From contig JAGGNK010012559.1 in NCBI GenBank assembly GCA_017590115.1, forward strand, positions 2,401,236 to 2,465,235: a DNA stretch of 64,000 bases. The letters run 5' to 3'. Origin of the DNA: Montifringilla adamsi (Eukaryota; Chordata; Aves; Passeriformes; Passeridae). Shown one piece after another: positions 12,191 to 24,795 of this stretch. Positions within the stretch are counted from its first letter, which is position 1; each line of letters starts with the position of its first letter. A program made the translations under genes and the position numbers. The notes beneath the pieces were generated by a model. The model did no database searches. It saw only the letters and a list, made by a program, of their open reading frames with translations, and had not been told where the DNA came from.

Positions 12191-15100
12191 TTATGCCTTC
12201 TAAAGTAGCTGAGCTATCTTAGGTGTGAAATAGATCTCCAAGAGCTTATGAGACCTGCATGTGTCTTTGTAGTTCTTCAGAATACCAGCCAAGCTAATGA
12301 AGAATAGAAGTGCCCCTGTTAACTCTGAATCACATCTTCTAGAAAGGCCAGCTCCCCTTCCTACATCCCAAAAGTTCTGAATGGACAGGCAATGGGGATT
12401 TAAAGTACACAGAATAATCAAGGCAACAGCTTCTGAAACTCCAAGAGCTATTATAAAGGTAGGGAACAAAGCACCAGATATGTCCTGCAAGCAGGACCCA
12501 ACTTGCTTGTGAAATTTCAAATTCCTGAACTAGCAGCATTGTTTTCTGCAACAGCATTTTCCCCAACAGGTAGAGAACAACTATGCCTTTACCAAAAGAG
12601 AAGCATGAGGAAATCTGAAGTATAGAAAACCAGTATCACTGTTTTTCTACCCAAAACATCTCCATGTGGTTTTGAAAACAGCTGCTACATTCTCTTTCAA
12701 TCTGAATAATTAATAATCACCTTGTCCTGAATAATTATTTTTCTACCCTGATCATCTTAAGTCAGTACTATTTAAGGAAGGATTTCTTAAGCTCTCTCAA
12801 AAAGAACAGGACAAAAAAAGTGTCACAAAAAAGACCACCAGTATGAGACTGACTTGTAAAATCCCAGAAATGGAATTACACATAACAGTGTCTTCTGTAC
12901 AGAAATAGGAATCACCACCCAAGGTTTAAAGCTGCCACATGCTTTATGTGATGTTCCAGCTGGTGACTCTCAGGGAAACGGCACTGTCAGTACTCAAACA
13001 CAACCAACAAACATTTCAAGACACAGCAGGAAGCTCCTGGGATGCAAGAACAGTGTCCTGGTCAAGTCTTAACTCAGGAAAGACCCACCTGCTGCAGAAC
13101 TGAACTGTTTCATCACCTCTGAAAGTAGGCTAGACATACCCCATAAAAAAGTCTACTTAAGAGATGGAAAGAGTCCCCATGACAATATTGTATTATTTTT
13201 CTGAATATAAGGCTTGTTTTGTAGTTACTTGTTCAGGTATAGGACTGATGGGTGACAACCTGGAAAAGACAGGGCAGTGATTGGTGTGAATGACAGTGAC
13301 ACCATACCCTGAAGAGGCTGCTGTGCCCTGCTGTGTCACAGCACTCTCCTAAACATCATGTTGGGTATCAGGACGAGATCCCAGCCCTTGCAACATCACC
13401 TTCACTGAGGCTCTGGAGGCAGCTGCAAGAAGAAAGAAAGGATTTGAAGTTACTCCCTCAGGTACTGGCATGCCTCCAGTCATGGCATCTGCACAAACTA
13501 TCCCAGAATCACTGCTAGAGAGGGGCCACCAGAGAATGCTGCTAAGAGATGCTGGCTTGCAGCCCTTTAACCAAGTAAAGGAGAAAAAATTCTAGACAAA
13601 TCAGGATGAAACAAAGGAAATAAATTAAGACAAAGCAAGAAAAAGCTGACAAATACCATCCTCAATGTATAACCAACCATTGAGTGATGCTGGTCATGGT
13701 ACAGGGGCAAAAACCACCCCCAAGTTCCTGAAAGAAGACCCTGTCTGGAGATGGGTGGTCTGTAGACACTGCTTGGTGCAAGAACATACATAAAATACCA
13801 GTTGTTAAGTCCTGACACAATTCTATTTCAGGCTCAAAAGTTTCCACACCTCTCCATCCTGGCAGCTCCTCTTCCAGTCATATTGTTTTGCAGACCCAGT
13901 AAAAGTTTTATCAAGCATCCATTTTCTAAGAGCAGATTTCAGGGAAAAAGAGCAGAGACTTGTCAAGAGGGGAAAAAAATAACCCTACTTCTGCTCACTG
14001 AGAGTACAGGCATGGAGCTACTCACATCCCAGTGATATATTATCTGCTTTATGCCTTGAGTACCTTGTGTATGGCATGGCTTGCACACAGGCACACACTG
14101 CTTGCCTGACTTTTAGTTCAATTAAAGTATTTCAGTATATTTTACCCAGTTTTATGTTTAGCCATCTGTAACCACCTTTTGGTACACAGAAGTTAGGAAA
14201 TGGTACGTTAATCTACTGTAGAGGGCTCCAACTCATTCATACAGCACATGGAAACCCATTTATAGTGTCCTCTGACATATTCAACTCAAAATTCATTCAG
14301 CGTCTGGAGATTTCCAGGGCAAAGTTTTGAGAAGTTACAAACACTTCCAAAGTCACCAATTACTTGGGAATTCTTACAGCTATTGCATACATCTGTGACC
14401 ATTTTTCAAACTAATTATTTGAAAAGCAACAATTTTTCAATCAGATGTGCTGCACAACCCAACAATACACAGTTCTCCAAGTGCCACAACTGCTGCTGAG
14501 ACAAGAGCTGAGGGGGAGACAAAAGTTGCAGGCAAACACTGCAGGAACTGCAGCAGCTTGGAAACTGCAAGACCTCAAGCTCAGCAATGTTTCAAACAGA
14601 GCAGGGAGAATCTACCAGCAGATCACTGCTCGTGTGGCAAAAGCTGGATGGCAGAAGCCCACAAGTAAGAGGGATGACACCATGAGGTAGCAAGGAAAAT
14701 CCCCCAAACACAGTAGGCTCAGCCCAACAAGCCTGTAGGTTTGCAGGCTGAGAAAACCACTATGTGCGTGCATTTTTAAAAGTAACTTATTATGAAACCA
14801 CTGACCTGAGGCACATGAATTGTGATTCTCAACTAAACATGCTTTAATCAGTTTCCAAAGTTTAAGATAATCCACAACAGACAAAATTGAAGGAAACCAA
14901 ACAAGTGGCAGATAAGACTTTTATGATTATCATTATCTTCATCAGTATGTTGCCTGTTATACCAGTTGGAGGTTACTACACTACCGATTAAGGGTATCAT
15001 AGAAGCAGAGCTAGCTCCATTCTGAAAGCAAACTCCACCATGACTCTTTGTTCGATGCTCCATCACAAAGGTTACAGCTGTGGTCCATCCAAGACTAGCT

Positions 15101-15822
15101 CTAGTCTGGAAACCATTCAGCCACACCATGCAGCACAGCAACCAAACTAACAAGGCATTCTGTACTGGAGCTGGCTGCACATAAAGCTCCAGCAACTCTG
15201 CACAGCATTCCCAGAACCAGGAACATCCAGCAGAGCCCACCTGGATCCAACCTCGCTTGTGAAACCCAAGCCCAGCCCAAACATCCTATTAGAGTGCACA
15301 AGCTGCACCACAAGCAGCTCAACCCAGCCAGGAGCGATGCAGGTGTGCTGAACCGTGCCCCGGGGAAGCACAGCCCGGTCCCGGGAGCCGCGGTCCCTCC
15401 CGCAGCCATCTACCGAGCCCAGGGCAGGTCGCGGGGCCGTCTCTGGATCCGGGCTCCCTCCGTCCGCTCCTCAGCGCCTGTGCGAGCCCAGGGAGCCGGG
15501 CAGTGCCCCGCTGCCCCTCCGGCCTTTCTCCCAGCCCTCCCGCGCACCAGCAGCGGCGAAGAAGCCGGGACAGCCGGGCACGCCCCGCCGGGCTCGGGGG
15601 CGGCCAGACAAGGTCCAGCCCAGCGCCACCGGTGCTGGCGCGGCCCCTCGGGCCCGCGCTCCGGCGGAGGCAGGGGCAGGGGCAGGAGCGCACGCTGAGC
15701 ACACGCGTCGGCCTCGCCGCCCGCGGCCTCGCAGCCCCGGCCCGCCGGTGCCAGCCCGAGCATGCGAACAGCACCGAGGGCTGCGGGGGTGCTCCGTGCG
15801 CAGGGCCCGAGCAGGTTCTTAC

Positions 15823-15905
15823 CGAGAGGCGGCTCCGGAGCCGGGCCCGGGGCCCGCAGCGGACATGGCAGCGGCGCCCGCGCTCCCCGCCCGCCGCCGG
15901 AACAG
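15823..15905 (-). other. EYA3: EYA3 exon 1 (5' UTR), right edge approximate
   Basis: On the minus strand the segment ends with ccgcctctcg followed by the donor gtaagaacc (GT at 15821-15822), inside the CpG island. This is the natural first exon to splice to exon 2 at 3602. The transcription start is not visible and is placed only roughly. Confidence 0.65.
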
Positions 15906-16054
15906 AGCGCGGCGCCGGCAGTGGCGTCACTGCCCGCCCGGCCGGGGCGGGGCCGCGCCGCTGAGGGGCCCGGGCCGGTGCCGTGTGGGAGCCGCCGCTG
16001 CGGGTCTGGGCGATGTGGCGGTCCCGGGCTCTCCCTCACGCACTGTCCCACCGG

Positions 16055-16064
16055 TATTTAAATA
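16055..16064. promoter_or_regulatory. Palindromic TATA-like element TATTTAAATA
   Basis: A perfect 10-bp palindrome in the right flank of the CpG island. It could serve as a TATA-like element in either direction, either for a distal EYA3 start or for a divergent transcript. Its role is inferred only. Confidence 0.35.
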
Positions 16065-16584
16065 GAGGGGAGCCCGGCCGGGTGCCACCAAAGCCGCTCC
16101 ATCACCGCCCTCCTCAGCTGGGCAAGGGAGAGCAAACAGAACGAAAGGCTGTGGGGGGGCGAGAGCAGGGCAGCAGAGATCTCTCACCCAGCACCGGTAC
16201 GGCAGACATGGCCCGGCTGGGGGAATCCGTTTCATTTATTGCGAGATAAATCAGAGTACAGTAACGAGAAATAAACCCACTACTTAATCCCCCAGCCATC
16301 CGGGTTCGCCGGACTCGGCTGTATTCCCGATTCTCTCCATCCTCTCCCCAGCGCCGCGGGGATCAGGGATCGCACGCTCTCTCCCTCCCTCAGGACATGG
16401 GCTCCTCAGGATTTCCCCGCTCCAGCGTGGGGTGTTTCCCACGGGGTCAGTTTTCCAGGAACAACAGCTCCACTCGGGTCCCCCGTGGGGTCACAAGCCC
16501 TGCCAGCAAACCTGCTCCAGCACGGGCTTCCCCCGCGGTCACAGCCGCTCGGGCATGCCCTGCTCCGGCCTGGGCTCCTCCGGG

Positions 16585-16874
16585 GGCTGCAGGGGCATCT
16601 CTGCACCCCTGCCCACCAAGGGCTGCAGGGCGATCTCTGCACCCCTGCCCACCAAGGGCTGCAGGGGCATCTCTGCACCCCTGCCCACCAAGGGCTGCAG
16701 GGGCATCTCTGCACCCCCTGCCCACCAAGGGCTGCAGGGGCATCTGTGCACCCCTGCCCACCGTGGGCTGCAGGGGAATCTCTGCACCCCCTGCCCACCA
16801 AGGGCTGCAGGAGCATCTCTGCACCCCTGCCCACCGTGGGCTGCAGGGGAACCTCTGCACCCCTGCCCCCTGCC
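16585..16874. repeat. 36-bp GC-rich minisatellite, 8 units
   Basis: Units begin with ggctgcagg at 16585, 16621, 16657, 16693, 16730, 16766, 16803 and 16839, a period of 36 with two 37-bp units. The shared body is a CTGCAGGGGCATCTCTGCACC-like word with variants. Because 36 is divisible by three and the unit lacks stops, long repetitive frames appear on both strands; the 37-bp units would shift any real reading frame. Confidence 0.95.
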
Positions 16875-17080
16875 AGGGAAATCTCAGCCCCAGCACCCGG
16901 AGCAGGTCCTGCCCTCCTTCCCCACCGACAGTGGGTTCTGCAGGGCTGTTTCTCACATATTCTCAGTTCTCTTCTTTGGCTGCGAATTGCTCCTATGCAC
17001 TAAGTGTTTTTCCTTTTTTATTATGTTATCCCAAAGGTGCTGCCACCATCACTGATGGGCTCGAGTGTGCCCTGGAGCAG

Positions 17081-17119
17081 AATGGTTTTGGCTTCATTCA
17101 AATGGTTTTGGCTTCATTG
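17081..17119. repeat. 20-bp direct tandem repeat, 2 copies
   Basis: The word aatggttttggcttcatt occurs at 17081 and again at 17101, a 20-bp period. Confidence 0.9.
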
Positions 17120-17446
17120 GGCACGGGGAAAGCTTCTGACAGCTTGGCACAGAAACCACCCCTGCAGCCCTCCGTTCTCCCCGCCTCCTCTGCTACCACA
17201 GCCTGGCCCTGCAAACCCAATGCATTAAAATGGTTTGTCACATCACAGCCACACAATTTGCCGGTATAAATTTCCCATATGCAGGCCAGAGAGTTCATGG
17301 GCTTTTGTCTGGTTGGGTTTTGGAAAGCTCTAGCAGATTTTTCAGAAGTTGTTTCCTATCTGAAACAACTATTCTTCCCTTTTAGCAGAACTTTTCCCTT
17401 GCTGAGCCTTTAATTTCACCCCTTCCAAGTGTTCATATGATGACTT

Positions 17447-17467
17447 AAAAAAAAAAAAAAAAAAAAA
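17447..17467 (+). repeat. Poly(A) tract, 21 nt
   Basis: Uninterrupted A run followed by an A/G-rich stretch. No attached retrogene or SINE body was recognised to the left. Confidence 0.9.
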
Positions 17468-19611
17468 GAAAAGACAACACATTGAAGCTGTTTCAGTGTG
17501 GTACCAAGGCTTTCCCTCAAGTATAAATACAGAAAGATGAGAAGGTGGGAAAAGTTAAAGGGCAAAACACCTGAGGAACACACTTTATTTAAAAGAACTT
17601 TTGAGGATCCATTTAATTGCAAGGTAAAGCAGAGTAATGCAACATTGCAGTAAGAACCAGAAAGTATTTCCAGGAACAGAAGTAGCAGCTTAGCCTGTTT
17701 TTCAGAAATGCATTTTTACTGACTAATTAGCATAACATCTCCTGAAGTGGCCTTGGGGATTTTCTCTCTGCATATCCTTTTCCTCAGATGCAAGTTTATG
17801 TTTGTTCCCTGAGCCCACAGTGCTTGCTGTGGAATTAAAGCCTGTTACGTACCCATGGTAAAGAGCTAAACTGTAAACTCTTGCAAGCTTTCCAAGAACC
17901 AGTGGAAGCTCATGCCAGCTTTCCATGTAAAAATCTTTTTCATTTCCTGCAGGAGTTGCCAAACTCCGTCTCTCAGGGCTTTAGGGTCTGTGAAATGAGA
18001 GCTCCACTACTGCTGGAAGCCAAGGGGGGAAAGCAGGTTCCCCCCTCTGCCAGCTGTGAGAGCTCCTCATCCAGAATGTGCTCACAGAACAGTGCAGAAA
18101 CAGAGGCAGACTCTGGTTTTTAAATTACAGGAATTGCTCCCTTCCTGCGTGCTGCGGCTCTGCAGATTCAGGGTGCATCTTCGAACGTGTCTGAGGAGCA
18201 TGAGGTACTGGCAAGTGTTTGTTGTGGGTGGCCATTACTGGAGCAGAGCCCAGGACCAGGAGGGAGATGCACTCTTATTGTGATCAGGCTCTTTCCTCTG
18301 GCACTGGGCCAGAGTGCAGGGCTGGCCCTGGCAATGGCCTTAGAAAAATAAACATCTTAATTCTTTTCCTCACTGGAACAAATAAGGACAAAAGCTGCCT
18401 GAGGAGCTCCAGAGGATACATCTGAAGGACCCGTATCTCCACTGGCAAAGCAGTACAAATATTGGTGCTGTCTTTGGAAAGGCTTGAGCTTATCTCTCCT
18501 GTTCTTGGGCAGGTGTGGGAGGGCTGCTGTCCTGCACATGAATCATTGGTGTCATAGGTCAGATACACTGTTCCTGTCATCAACAGACTAGGACATTTAG
18601 GGAACCAGCAACTGTTGTGAAAACAAGTAAGTTCCCTTCCCTGCCCAATTTCCTGTGCTAGATTGAGCAATTTGGGCCAGAAAAGGAGCCCCAAGTGTCT
18701 CATGACTGGTAACAGAACTCAGCACCCATGGAAAACCACTTTGCCCTGGGCCCCAGCGGACTGCATCCAGCCCTGGGCAAGGAGTGTGTGGATTATTTGT
18801 CTGTCAAGTGTCCTGACCTAACACTTCACTTGCTGTAGATCAAGAACTAGTCAGCTTCAAAAGAATGGAGAAAAAAACAATATAATGGCTATAATCCTAA
18901 ATTAAATAAATAAGTACAAAGATACAGAAGCATTTCAAGCTTTTTTTCCTTATCATAATGCCCATGCTGACAGTAGCCCTCTGTTATCTGGAACCTCCTG
19001 AGCAAGACTGGGTGTCTGCAGTCAGTCAGGAATTACTAAACTGAGTGCATGAGGCCAGTGGCTGGCCAGTTCTGCTTTCACACAGGAAGCCAGGGCAGAC
19101 CATAGTGCCCTTTGGCAATAATGCTGATCTGGTGGAGGGAGGGGAGGAGGTGTGCTGAGGGACTGCCAGCTTCTCTTCCTTTCCTTCCCTACTTTACTGA
19201 CCCAAGATCTGGAAGCAAAGATTCCTAATAGCTGCTCCCAGACATCTGCCAGGTTTGGATCCCAGCAGACCATGTGAGCTGCTAACAAGGGCTGAAGGGA
19301 TCAGAGGTGCAGATCTCTTTGACAGCAATTGAGGAATTCCATGGACTACGTCTCTTACAGCCACTCAAGAGCTTCATAAGCTCAGACTCTCTTCACCAGA
19401 CCATGTAAGCTGCTTAGAAGAGCCACCTGATGACACTCAGAGCTCCATCTGTTCTTCCAGGTCTTTTAGAAGTCCCTTACAGCTCTGATACTGGATCCAC
19501 TGTGAGAGCTGGGCAGGCAGAGGAGCAGGGATGGTGCTGTCTGGACTGACACAATGGGTAATTTTGGTACACTCAGTTTCTAGCTGCTCACTGCAGAGGC
19601 TCAGTGACACA

Positions 19612-19617
19612 TTTATT
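19612..19617 (-). terminator. PTAFR: PTAFR poly(A) signal AATAAA
   Basis: The minus strand reads AATAAA here, about 265 nt past the PTAFR stop codon. It is the only canonical signal I noticed close downstream. Confidence 0.55.
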
Positions 19618-19882
19618 TCATATTAAAGCAGTCATCTGAGCTGTTCTTAGTGCCCGTGAGAACACCAGCCTGGACAGAAGGAGCTTTGCTGCCAGATTAC
19701 TGCAGGTTGCAGTTCTGCCCTTTGCATGTGACAAAAGAAAGGAGCATCCATTCTTCTGTCTAATAGGAAAAAGAAAGTGTAAAATCCTGGTCCTCTGTTG
19801 TGTCCCTTGGTGCCTCTACTTGAGGAAAGACGAGTGAATAATTCACACCTCTCCATGTGCAATCAGAAAACACCGAGTGGCC

Positions 19883-20953
19883 CTAACAGATCCTAATGCC
19901 ATCCTCTTGATGAATGGTGCCCTCAATCATCGTATCAGTTGTTTGCCTGGAGCATTTGCGACTCCCTTTCATGCTTTTCAGGTTTTCTGAAACATGCTTC
20001 TGAAACTTCTTGGTGAGGAAGCAGTAGATGATGGGGTCCAGCACACAGTTGGTACTCAAGAGGCACAAAGTCACCTGGTGAGCATCGTTGAGCTGTTGGC
20101 GCAGCTCGCAGTCTTCCTTCTTCCACTGCTCCAGAACAGTCAGAGTCCAGGGCAGGTTCACGATGTGATGGGGCACAAAGCTTATGATGAACACAGCCAG
20201 CACTGTGCACACCATCCACAGGGCCCTTTGCTTGACGTGAGCGCTCTTCCGTGGATGCACTGGCTTGGAGAACAGGGTCCTGATAATGACAATGTTCCAA
20301 CCTAGTATTAAAAGGAAAATGATATAGAAGAGGATGCAGATGATGACGTGAATGGCAAGAACAGCTGAAACACCACTTGTGGTGTCATAGCGCTCAAAGC
20401 ATCGTGTGAAATTCCTGGAGCCGACCTCCTCCCGGTTAGTATTATTGTCAAAAAGGTAATACAAAGAGCTGCCCACTATTATGATCCAGATAGCTGCTGA
20501 GAGGTAGATACCTCTTCTCTGGGTGGTCAGCTGAGCAGCTTTAATAGGATTAGTCACAGCTTGGTAACGGTTGTATGTGATGACCATCAGAAAGGCAACA
20601 GAAGTGTAGGTATTAACAAAAAATAAACAGCCAGACACGTTACAGAGGAACTCAGGCATGATCCAGTCTCCATGGTGGTGGTAGTAAACAATCCACATTG
20701 GCATCGTAATTAAGAAGAGCAAGTCAGCTACTGTCAGGTTCACCATGAATATCTTGATTTCATTGAGTTTCTTGGTGGGGTAAATACGGCTGAAAATCCA
20801 GAGAACATAGCAGTTGGCAACAAAGCCTAGAATGAAAATAATGCTGTAGAAAACAGTGAAGAGGCTGTAGCGAAACTCAGAGTCTATGACATGGCATGGA
20901 ATGTGTAAATCAGCACTGCCTTCTGCATCTCCTTTGCCTTTTCCAGACATCAT
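19883..20953 (-). CDS. PTAFR: Platelet-activating factor receptor
   Basis: Class A GPCR of the plasma membrane that binds platelet-activating factor and signals mainly through Gq/Gi in leukocytes and platelets. The 356-residue protein has seven hydrophobic segments. TM1 starts near residue 31, the TM2 block [19 protein letters not shown] is at 65-83, and the TM3 end carries NRY at 128-130 in place of DRY. Cys104 and Cys185 suit the extracellular disulfide. There are N-glycosylation sequons at 170 and 181. TM6 carries [20 protein letters not shown], and TM7 ends in DPIIY (306-310) in place of NPxxY. The NRY and DPxxY variants are normal for PAF receptors. Human PTAFR is 342 aa; this one has a longer N-terminus and a divergent tail. 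The first of two adjacent ATGs is chosen. The coding region is a single exon, as in mammals. Confidence 0.97.
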   Translation of the reverse strand: MMSGKGKGDAEGSADLHIPCHVIDSEFRYSLFTVFYSIIFILGFVANCYVLWIFSRIYPTKKLNEIKIFMVNLTVADLLFLITMPMWIVYYHHHGDWIMPEFLCNVSGCLFFVNTYTSVAFLMVITYNRYQAVTNPIKAAQLTTQRRGIYLSAAIWIIIVGSSLYYLFDNNTNREEVGSRNFTRCFERYDTTSGVSAVLAIHVIICILFYIIFLLILGWNIVIIRTLFSKPVHPRKSAHVKQRALWMVCTVLAVFIISFVPHHIVNLPWTLTVLEQWKKEDCELRQQLNDAHQVTLCLLSTNCVLDPIIYCFLTKKFQKHVSENLKSMKGSRKCSRQTTDTMIEGTIHQEDGIRIC

Positions 20954-21010
20954 GGTGTTGAGTGGCCACGTCTGAAGCTCAGTTTCCTGCCACAGCTTTT
21001 CTTCTTACCT
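20954..21010 (-). other. PTAFR: PTAFR 5' UTR and 3' splice site of the coding exon
   Basis: Upstream of the ATG, the minus strand carries a pyrimidine-rich tctgctgtctatttttag acceptor with AG at 21010-21009. The coding exon would therefore carry about 55 nt of UTR, with at least one untranslated exon further right. That upstream exon was not located. Confidence 0.6.
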
Positions 21011-21480
21011 AAAAATAGACAGCAGAAATCAAGCTGATTTGTTTGGCACCGTTGCTAAGCCAAACCCCACCTTTCTTTATCAGTTGTCTATGACCATAGG
21101 AGTTCTGCTGATGCCTTGGTTCCAGCCAGACATCTGCCCTGTCTCCTTGGTCTTCTCTTTGATCCCATTTCCACAGCATACAAACCTCTGTGTCAAAATC
21201 CAGCACTGTTTGCTGCTCATCTCTAATCTTAAAATACTTTTCTGCATGAAAGTTCTTAGATAAAAGTAATCTGTTACACTGCCCTGTCTCAGTCTTCTTA
21301 ATCTTTTACTAGAATCAAGAGTGTCTTCTATGACTAATCCTCTCCCTGCATGTGGTTCTTCTTTCTTCCCCTGCCACCTCCACCACAGTTCCTGATACTT
21401 TTTAACTTCTTTACACGTATCTTAAAGAATTCCGGATGTGAAACAATATGTGCTAAAAACCTCTCCCAGAACCCCAGAAG

Positions 21481-22150
21481 AGTTGGGGTTGGAAAAGACC
21501 TTAGGAGATCACCTGGCCCAGCCCCTGCTGATGCAGATTACCCTGAGCAGGTTGTGCAGGACGGCATCCAGGCAGGGTTTGAATAACTCCAGGGAAGGAG
21601 AATCCAGAGCTTCTGTGGGCAGCTTATTCCAGGGCTCTATCACCCTCACAGCTAAGAAGTTTTTTCTCATATTCAGTTGGGACTTCCTGTGTTTCAGTTT
21701 ATGCCTGGTGTCCATGTCCTGCTGCTGGGCACCACTGAAAAGAGTCTGGCCCTGTCCCCCTGACCCTCCCTGCAGACACAGGCAGACAGGGATGAGGTCC
21801 CCTCTCAGACATCTCTTCTCAAGGATGAACAGCCCCAGCTCCCTCAGCCTTTCCTCACCAGAGGGATGCTCCAGTCCCTTCATCATCTCTGCAGACCCAC
21901 TCCAGGAGCTCCGTGGCTTCCTTGAGGGCTTTAATTATAGATTGAGGAGCCCAGAAGTGGCCACTGCACTCCAGATCTGGCCTCACCTGGGCTGAGTAGA
22001 GGGGCAGGATCACCTTCCTCACTTGCTGCTCCTGAGCAGGTGCCCTCCTGCCTCAAAACATTCTGGATCCTCCCCAGCAGCAGGCAGTGCCAGGAACCCC
22101 CATCCCATCCTCTCTGGGAAGGGTCCCCCCGGGTGCCCCTGTGCTGTTGT
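21481..22150 (-). mobile_element. CR1 LINE, 3' portion, minus strand
   Basis: Antisense CR1 sequence beginning ggttggaaaagacctt, running through the usual cagggaaggagaatccag-type body and on to ctccagatctggcctcacc. The terminal octamer repeats are missing on the left and the 5' end is truncated. It lies just upstream of PTAFR. The right edge is approximate. Confidence 0.88.
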
Positions 22151-24795
22151 TCCTCATTTACATGTTTGCATGTTTGCAATTTTCCTCTGTGAATGGGGAA
22201 GTCAGCTGGAGCTGGAGCTTGCTCTCCCTTTTTCTGCAGAATTGCAACTCTCGGTACTGCTCTCCAGTTGGTAGGAGAGGAAGGCAGCACTCATCTTCCT
22301 GAGGGTCCTGCCCTTCCTCACCCCTCCCAGGTCTCCTAAGGACACAACAATTACAAGATTTGGACCTTCCCAGGCAGCTGCATGCTGGCAGTGCTGAGTT
22401 CCAAGTGTCCTTAAGCTCAGTCTTCCAGGCACAGTCTGAGCGGGATGGACACGCAGCCTGGCAGTGCTGGGAGCTGGCCCCAGGTGACACGTGTATTTCT
22501 CCTCTTTCACCTTGATCTCTACCACCCTTCTGAGAGCCTCCTGATCTCCAAAGAGCAGTAGATTATTCAGGTGGACTTTGTTACAGAGAGTGTAATGTTT
22601 GGTACACTAGTCTGACATTAGAATAAGGAATAAAAGCCTGTGAAGTCCTAACTACCTAAGATCATTAGAGAACTCCTTTTCTTTTTTTTTTCCAAATATG
22701 TGCCATAAATTCACACTGCTGTGACTATCTGTGACACCAGCAAATAGTTCTGGTGCTTAGGGCTGGGATCTTTGCAATGAAAGGTGACCTATTTCTGTGG
22801 CACCAGACCATACCAAGAGTAGGGGGAAAAAACGCCAGGTAATGCATCTCTTTAGCAGGATTCAGGAGGACTGCTTACATCCAATACTTGGGCACAGCTC
22901 TTGTTCACAAAATCCCTTCAGACAGTGCCCCAGGGCACTGTACACCCACACCTCCATTTCTGGCTCTGCACAATGGCATGGTGGCCACCAAACTTTGCTC
23001 AGGAGCTCTGGTGAACTTTACTGTCTCTAGACTGCACACCAGCTGCCAGATTTAGTAGATGGGTGGAAGGGAGAGTGAACATGCATGTCCCTCCACAGCA
23101 GAGTCCTGCACAGAAGCTTGAGCCACAGGGCTGTGCTCTGAAGTGGAGGGGTGAGTGTGAGAACATGCTCTGTGGCTGCTTTGTCTGCTGAAATCTCTGG
23201 CAAAGGTGGTCTGTGGGAGATGGCAGTGCCTTCTCCTGGCCCCAGCACCACCTGGTAGAGCTCAGCTATCTTTGCTCTAGAGTCTGTGCTGTGTCAGTGC
23301 CAGGGTCCTGCAGGGAATCACAGAAGAGGTGTCCTTTACCTCTCATGAGCCAAGAGAGATGTTCTACAGAGCACAGCTAGAAGGGAACATAGCACATTCC
23401 CCACGGAATTTACCCAAAGCCCAATTCCCTCTTCAGCCTGAGGAGCCCAGGCTGATGTCTCTGCATGTTTGTGACTGCCCTGGGCTCTGGAGTGCTCTGA
23501 GTGCTCTCCTCAGCCTGTCCTGCTGAGGCAGTTCCCCTTTCTCTGAAGCCTTTTTGTGCTGCCTGTGCCAGCAGAAGGGCGAGCAGGGCAGGGTCTGGGG
23601 GCTGTGGGTCCTGTTCTCTGCTGCAGCAGCAGCCTGTGCTGCCTGGCCAAACCCCCTGAGACCTCCAGCCCAAGGCAGTGCCTCGTCCACAGTCCCCCAG
23701 CCAGCAACCCCAGGTGGTTTTTTCCATCAGCTGCACGGGAAGAAGGGCTGAAGGTGGAAGCAAGCAGCAGGGTCAGGGCACCTGCTGATCCTGCTCCTGG
23801 TCTATAGACTCTGCCATGGGCTGTGCCCTCCCAGTCAGGATTTACGGGCTTGCAGATGCAAGCAAGCTCTGCCACCAGCAAGAGTATATTCCAAGAGGAG
23901 TAGTACTAATAAAGTATATTTTCTGCTTACCAGAGATGAAAAAATTCAGCACAATATGTCCATCTTCAGCCTTAGTAGCAGTGAGGGTTTCACTGAGGAT
24001 GCTTGGCTGTCTCCCAGATGTTATTTTCCCTGCCCTGGGGCTGGACAGTCTCTGCACTGGCAGCTCTTAAGAACAGGGCACCAGAATGGGAGCAACTGTA
24101 GCATGATTGCAGAGTCACTAGAGGAGAGGAAATGTGTGACATCAGCTAAAGGAAATGAGAAATAAAATAAGCTGTAGAGGAAAGACAATTAGCCACAGCA
24201 AAGGTCTGCAAAGTCCTTAAGGCTTTTTCCTCAGAGTATCTCTGCTTCTGATGATCCTGAAAGAAGGAAAAATTGGGATTTTCCTCTAAAGGCAGAATAA
24301 GAATCCACTCTGTGTCCCCAGTTAGATTTGGGAATAGACAACTTTTTGAGCATCTTTCTCCCAAACAGATGAATGGCAGAAGAGCTTCCACTTAATAAGT
24401 TCCAAGAAAGGGACAAGAAACTCATATATGGACATGTTCATTTCCTGGAGCTCTCCTTCACACTTGTGTTGGAACTGATTCAGGAACTCGACCATCCCAA
24501 GCCTCCCTTTATCTCAGGGATATTCAGCAGACAGAGACACCACAGCAAGGCAGATTGTTACCTGTCCCATCCACCATCACATTATGGCCACTGTTACCTG
24601 TGGCAGCCTGAAGCTCACTCAGCATGGCAATGCTGATGGTGGGGTGCTCAGAGACACCAGTGATGAGCAAGGCTGCACTCATGTCCCAGCCAAGCTGTAA
24701 ATCCCAGGCTGTAGCTCCCATGGTGGTGATTAACCTGCCCTCCATGCCTGCCTCTGCTCTTACACCTGCATGCAGCACAGGTGTGAGCTCAGAGC

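Larger units (their letters stand above)
3603..15822 (-). other. EYA3: EYA3 intron 1 (12.2 kb)
   Basis: Intron between the untranslated exon 1 and the ATG exon. It holds a candidate alternative 5' exon near 4.8 kb, a 1.3-kb CR1 at 7.85-9.13 kb and possible transposon-derived DNA around 11.8-12.2 kb. The open frames at 4.2-4.7 kb, 5.5-6.7 kb and 12.2-14.9 kb resemble no family I know and look like chance. Short T runs occur near 6.79 and 6.89 kb. Confidence 0.8.
15360..16110. promoter_or_regulatory. EYA3: CpG island, EYA3 promoter
   Basis: Very GC- and CpG-rich block overlying the EYA3 first exon. Near 15918-15931 there is an inverted repeat, CAGTGGCGTCACTG, containing a CRE half-site (TGACG on the minus strand). 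The long overlapping open frames on both strands here result from stop-codon depletion in GC-rich DNA, not from genes. Confidence 0.8.
16110..19611. other. Intergenic region between the EYA3 promoter and the PTAFR 3' end
   Basis: Holds the 36-bp minisatellite, a duplicated 20-bp word and a poly(A) tract, each listed separately. Beyond those I see no gene. The open frames at 17.7-19.3 kb show no recognisable domain. Confidence 0.6.

Noticed and set aside
15294..16249. Many long overlapping open frames on both strands (up to 236 aa)
   Set aside because: CpG-island DNA lacks stop codons. The peptides are Arg/Pro/Ala-rich with no domain, and the true content is the EYA3 untranslated exon 1.
16585..16874. 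CRISPR-like array
   Set aside because: The repeats abut without unique spacers, and the genome is vertebrate.
16397..17269. 290-aa repetitive open frame and its shadows
   Set aside because: Produced by the 36-bp minisatellite; the 37-bp units would shift the frame of any real coding repeat, and no peptide family fits.
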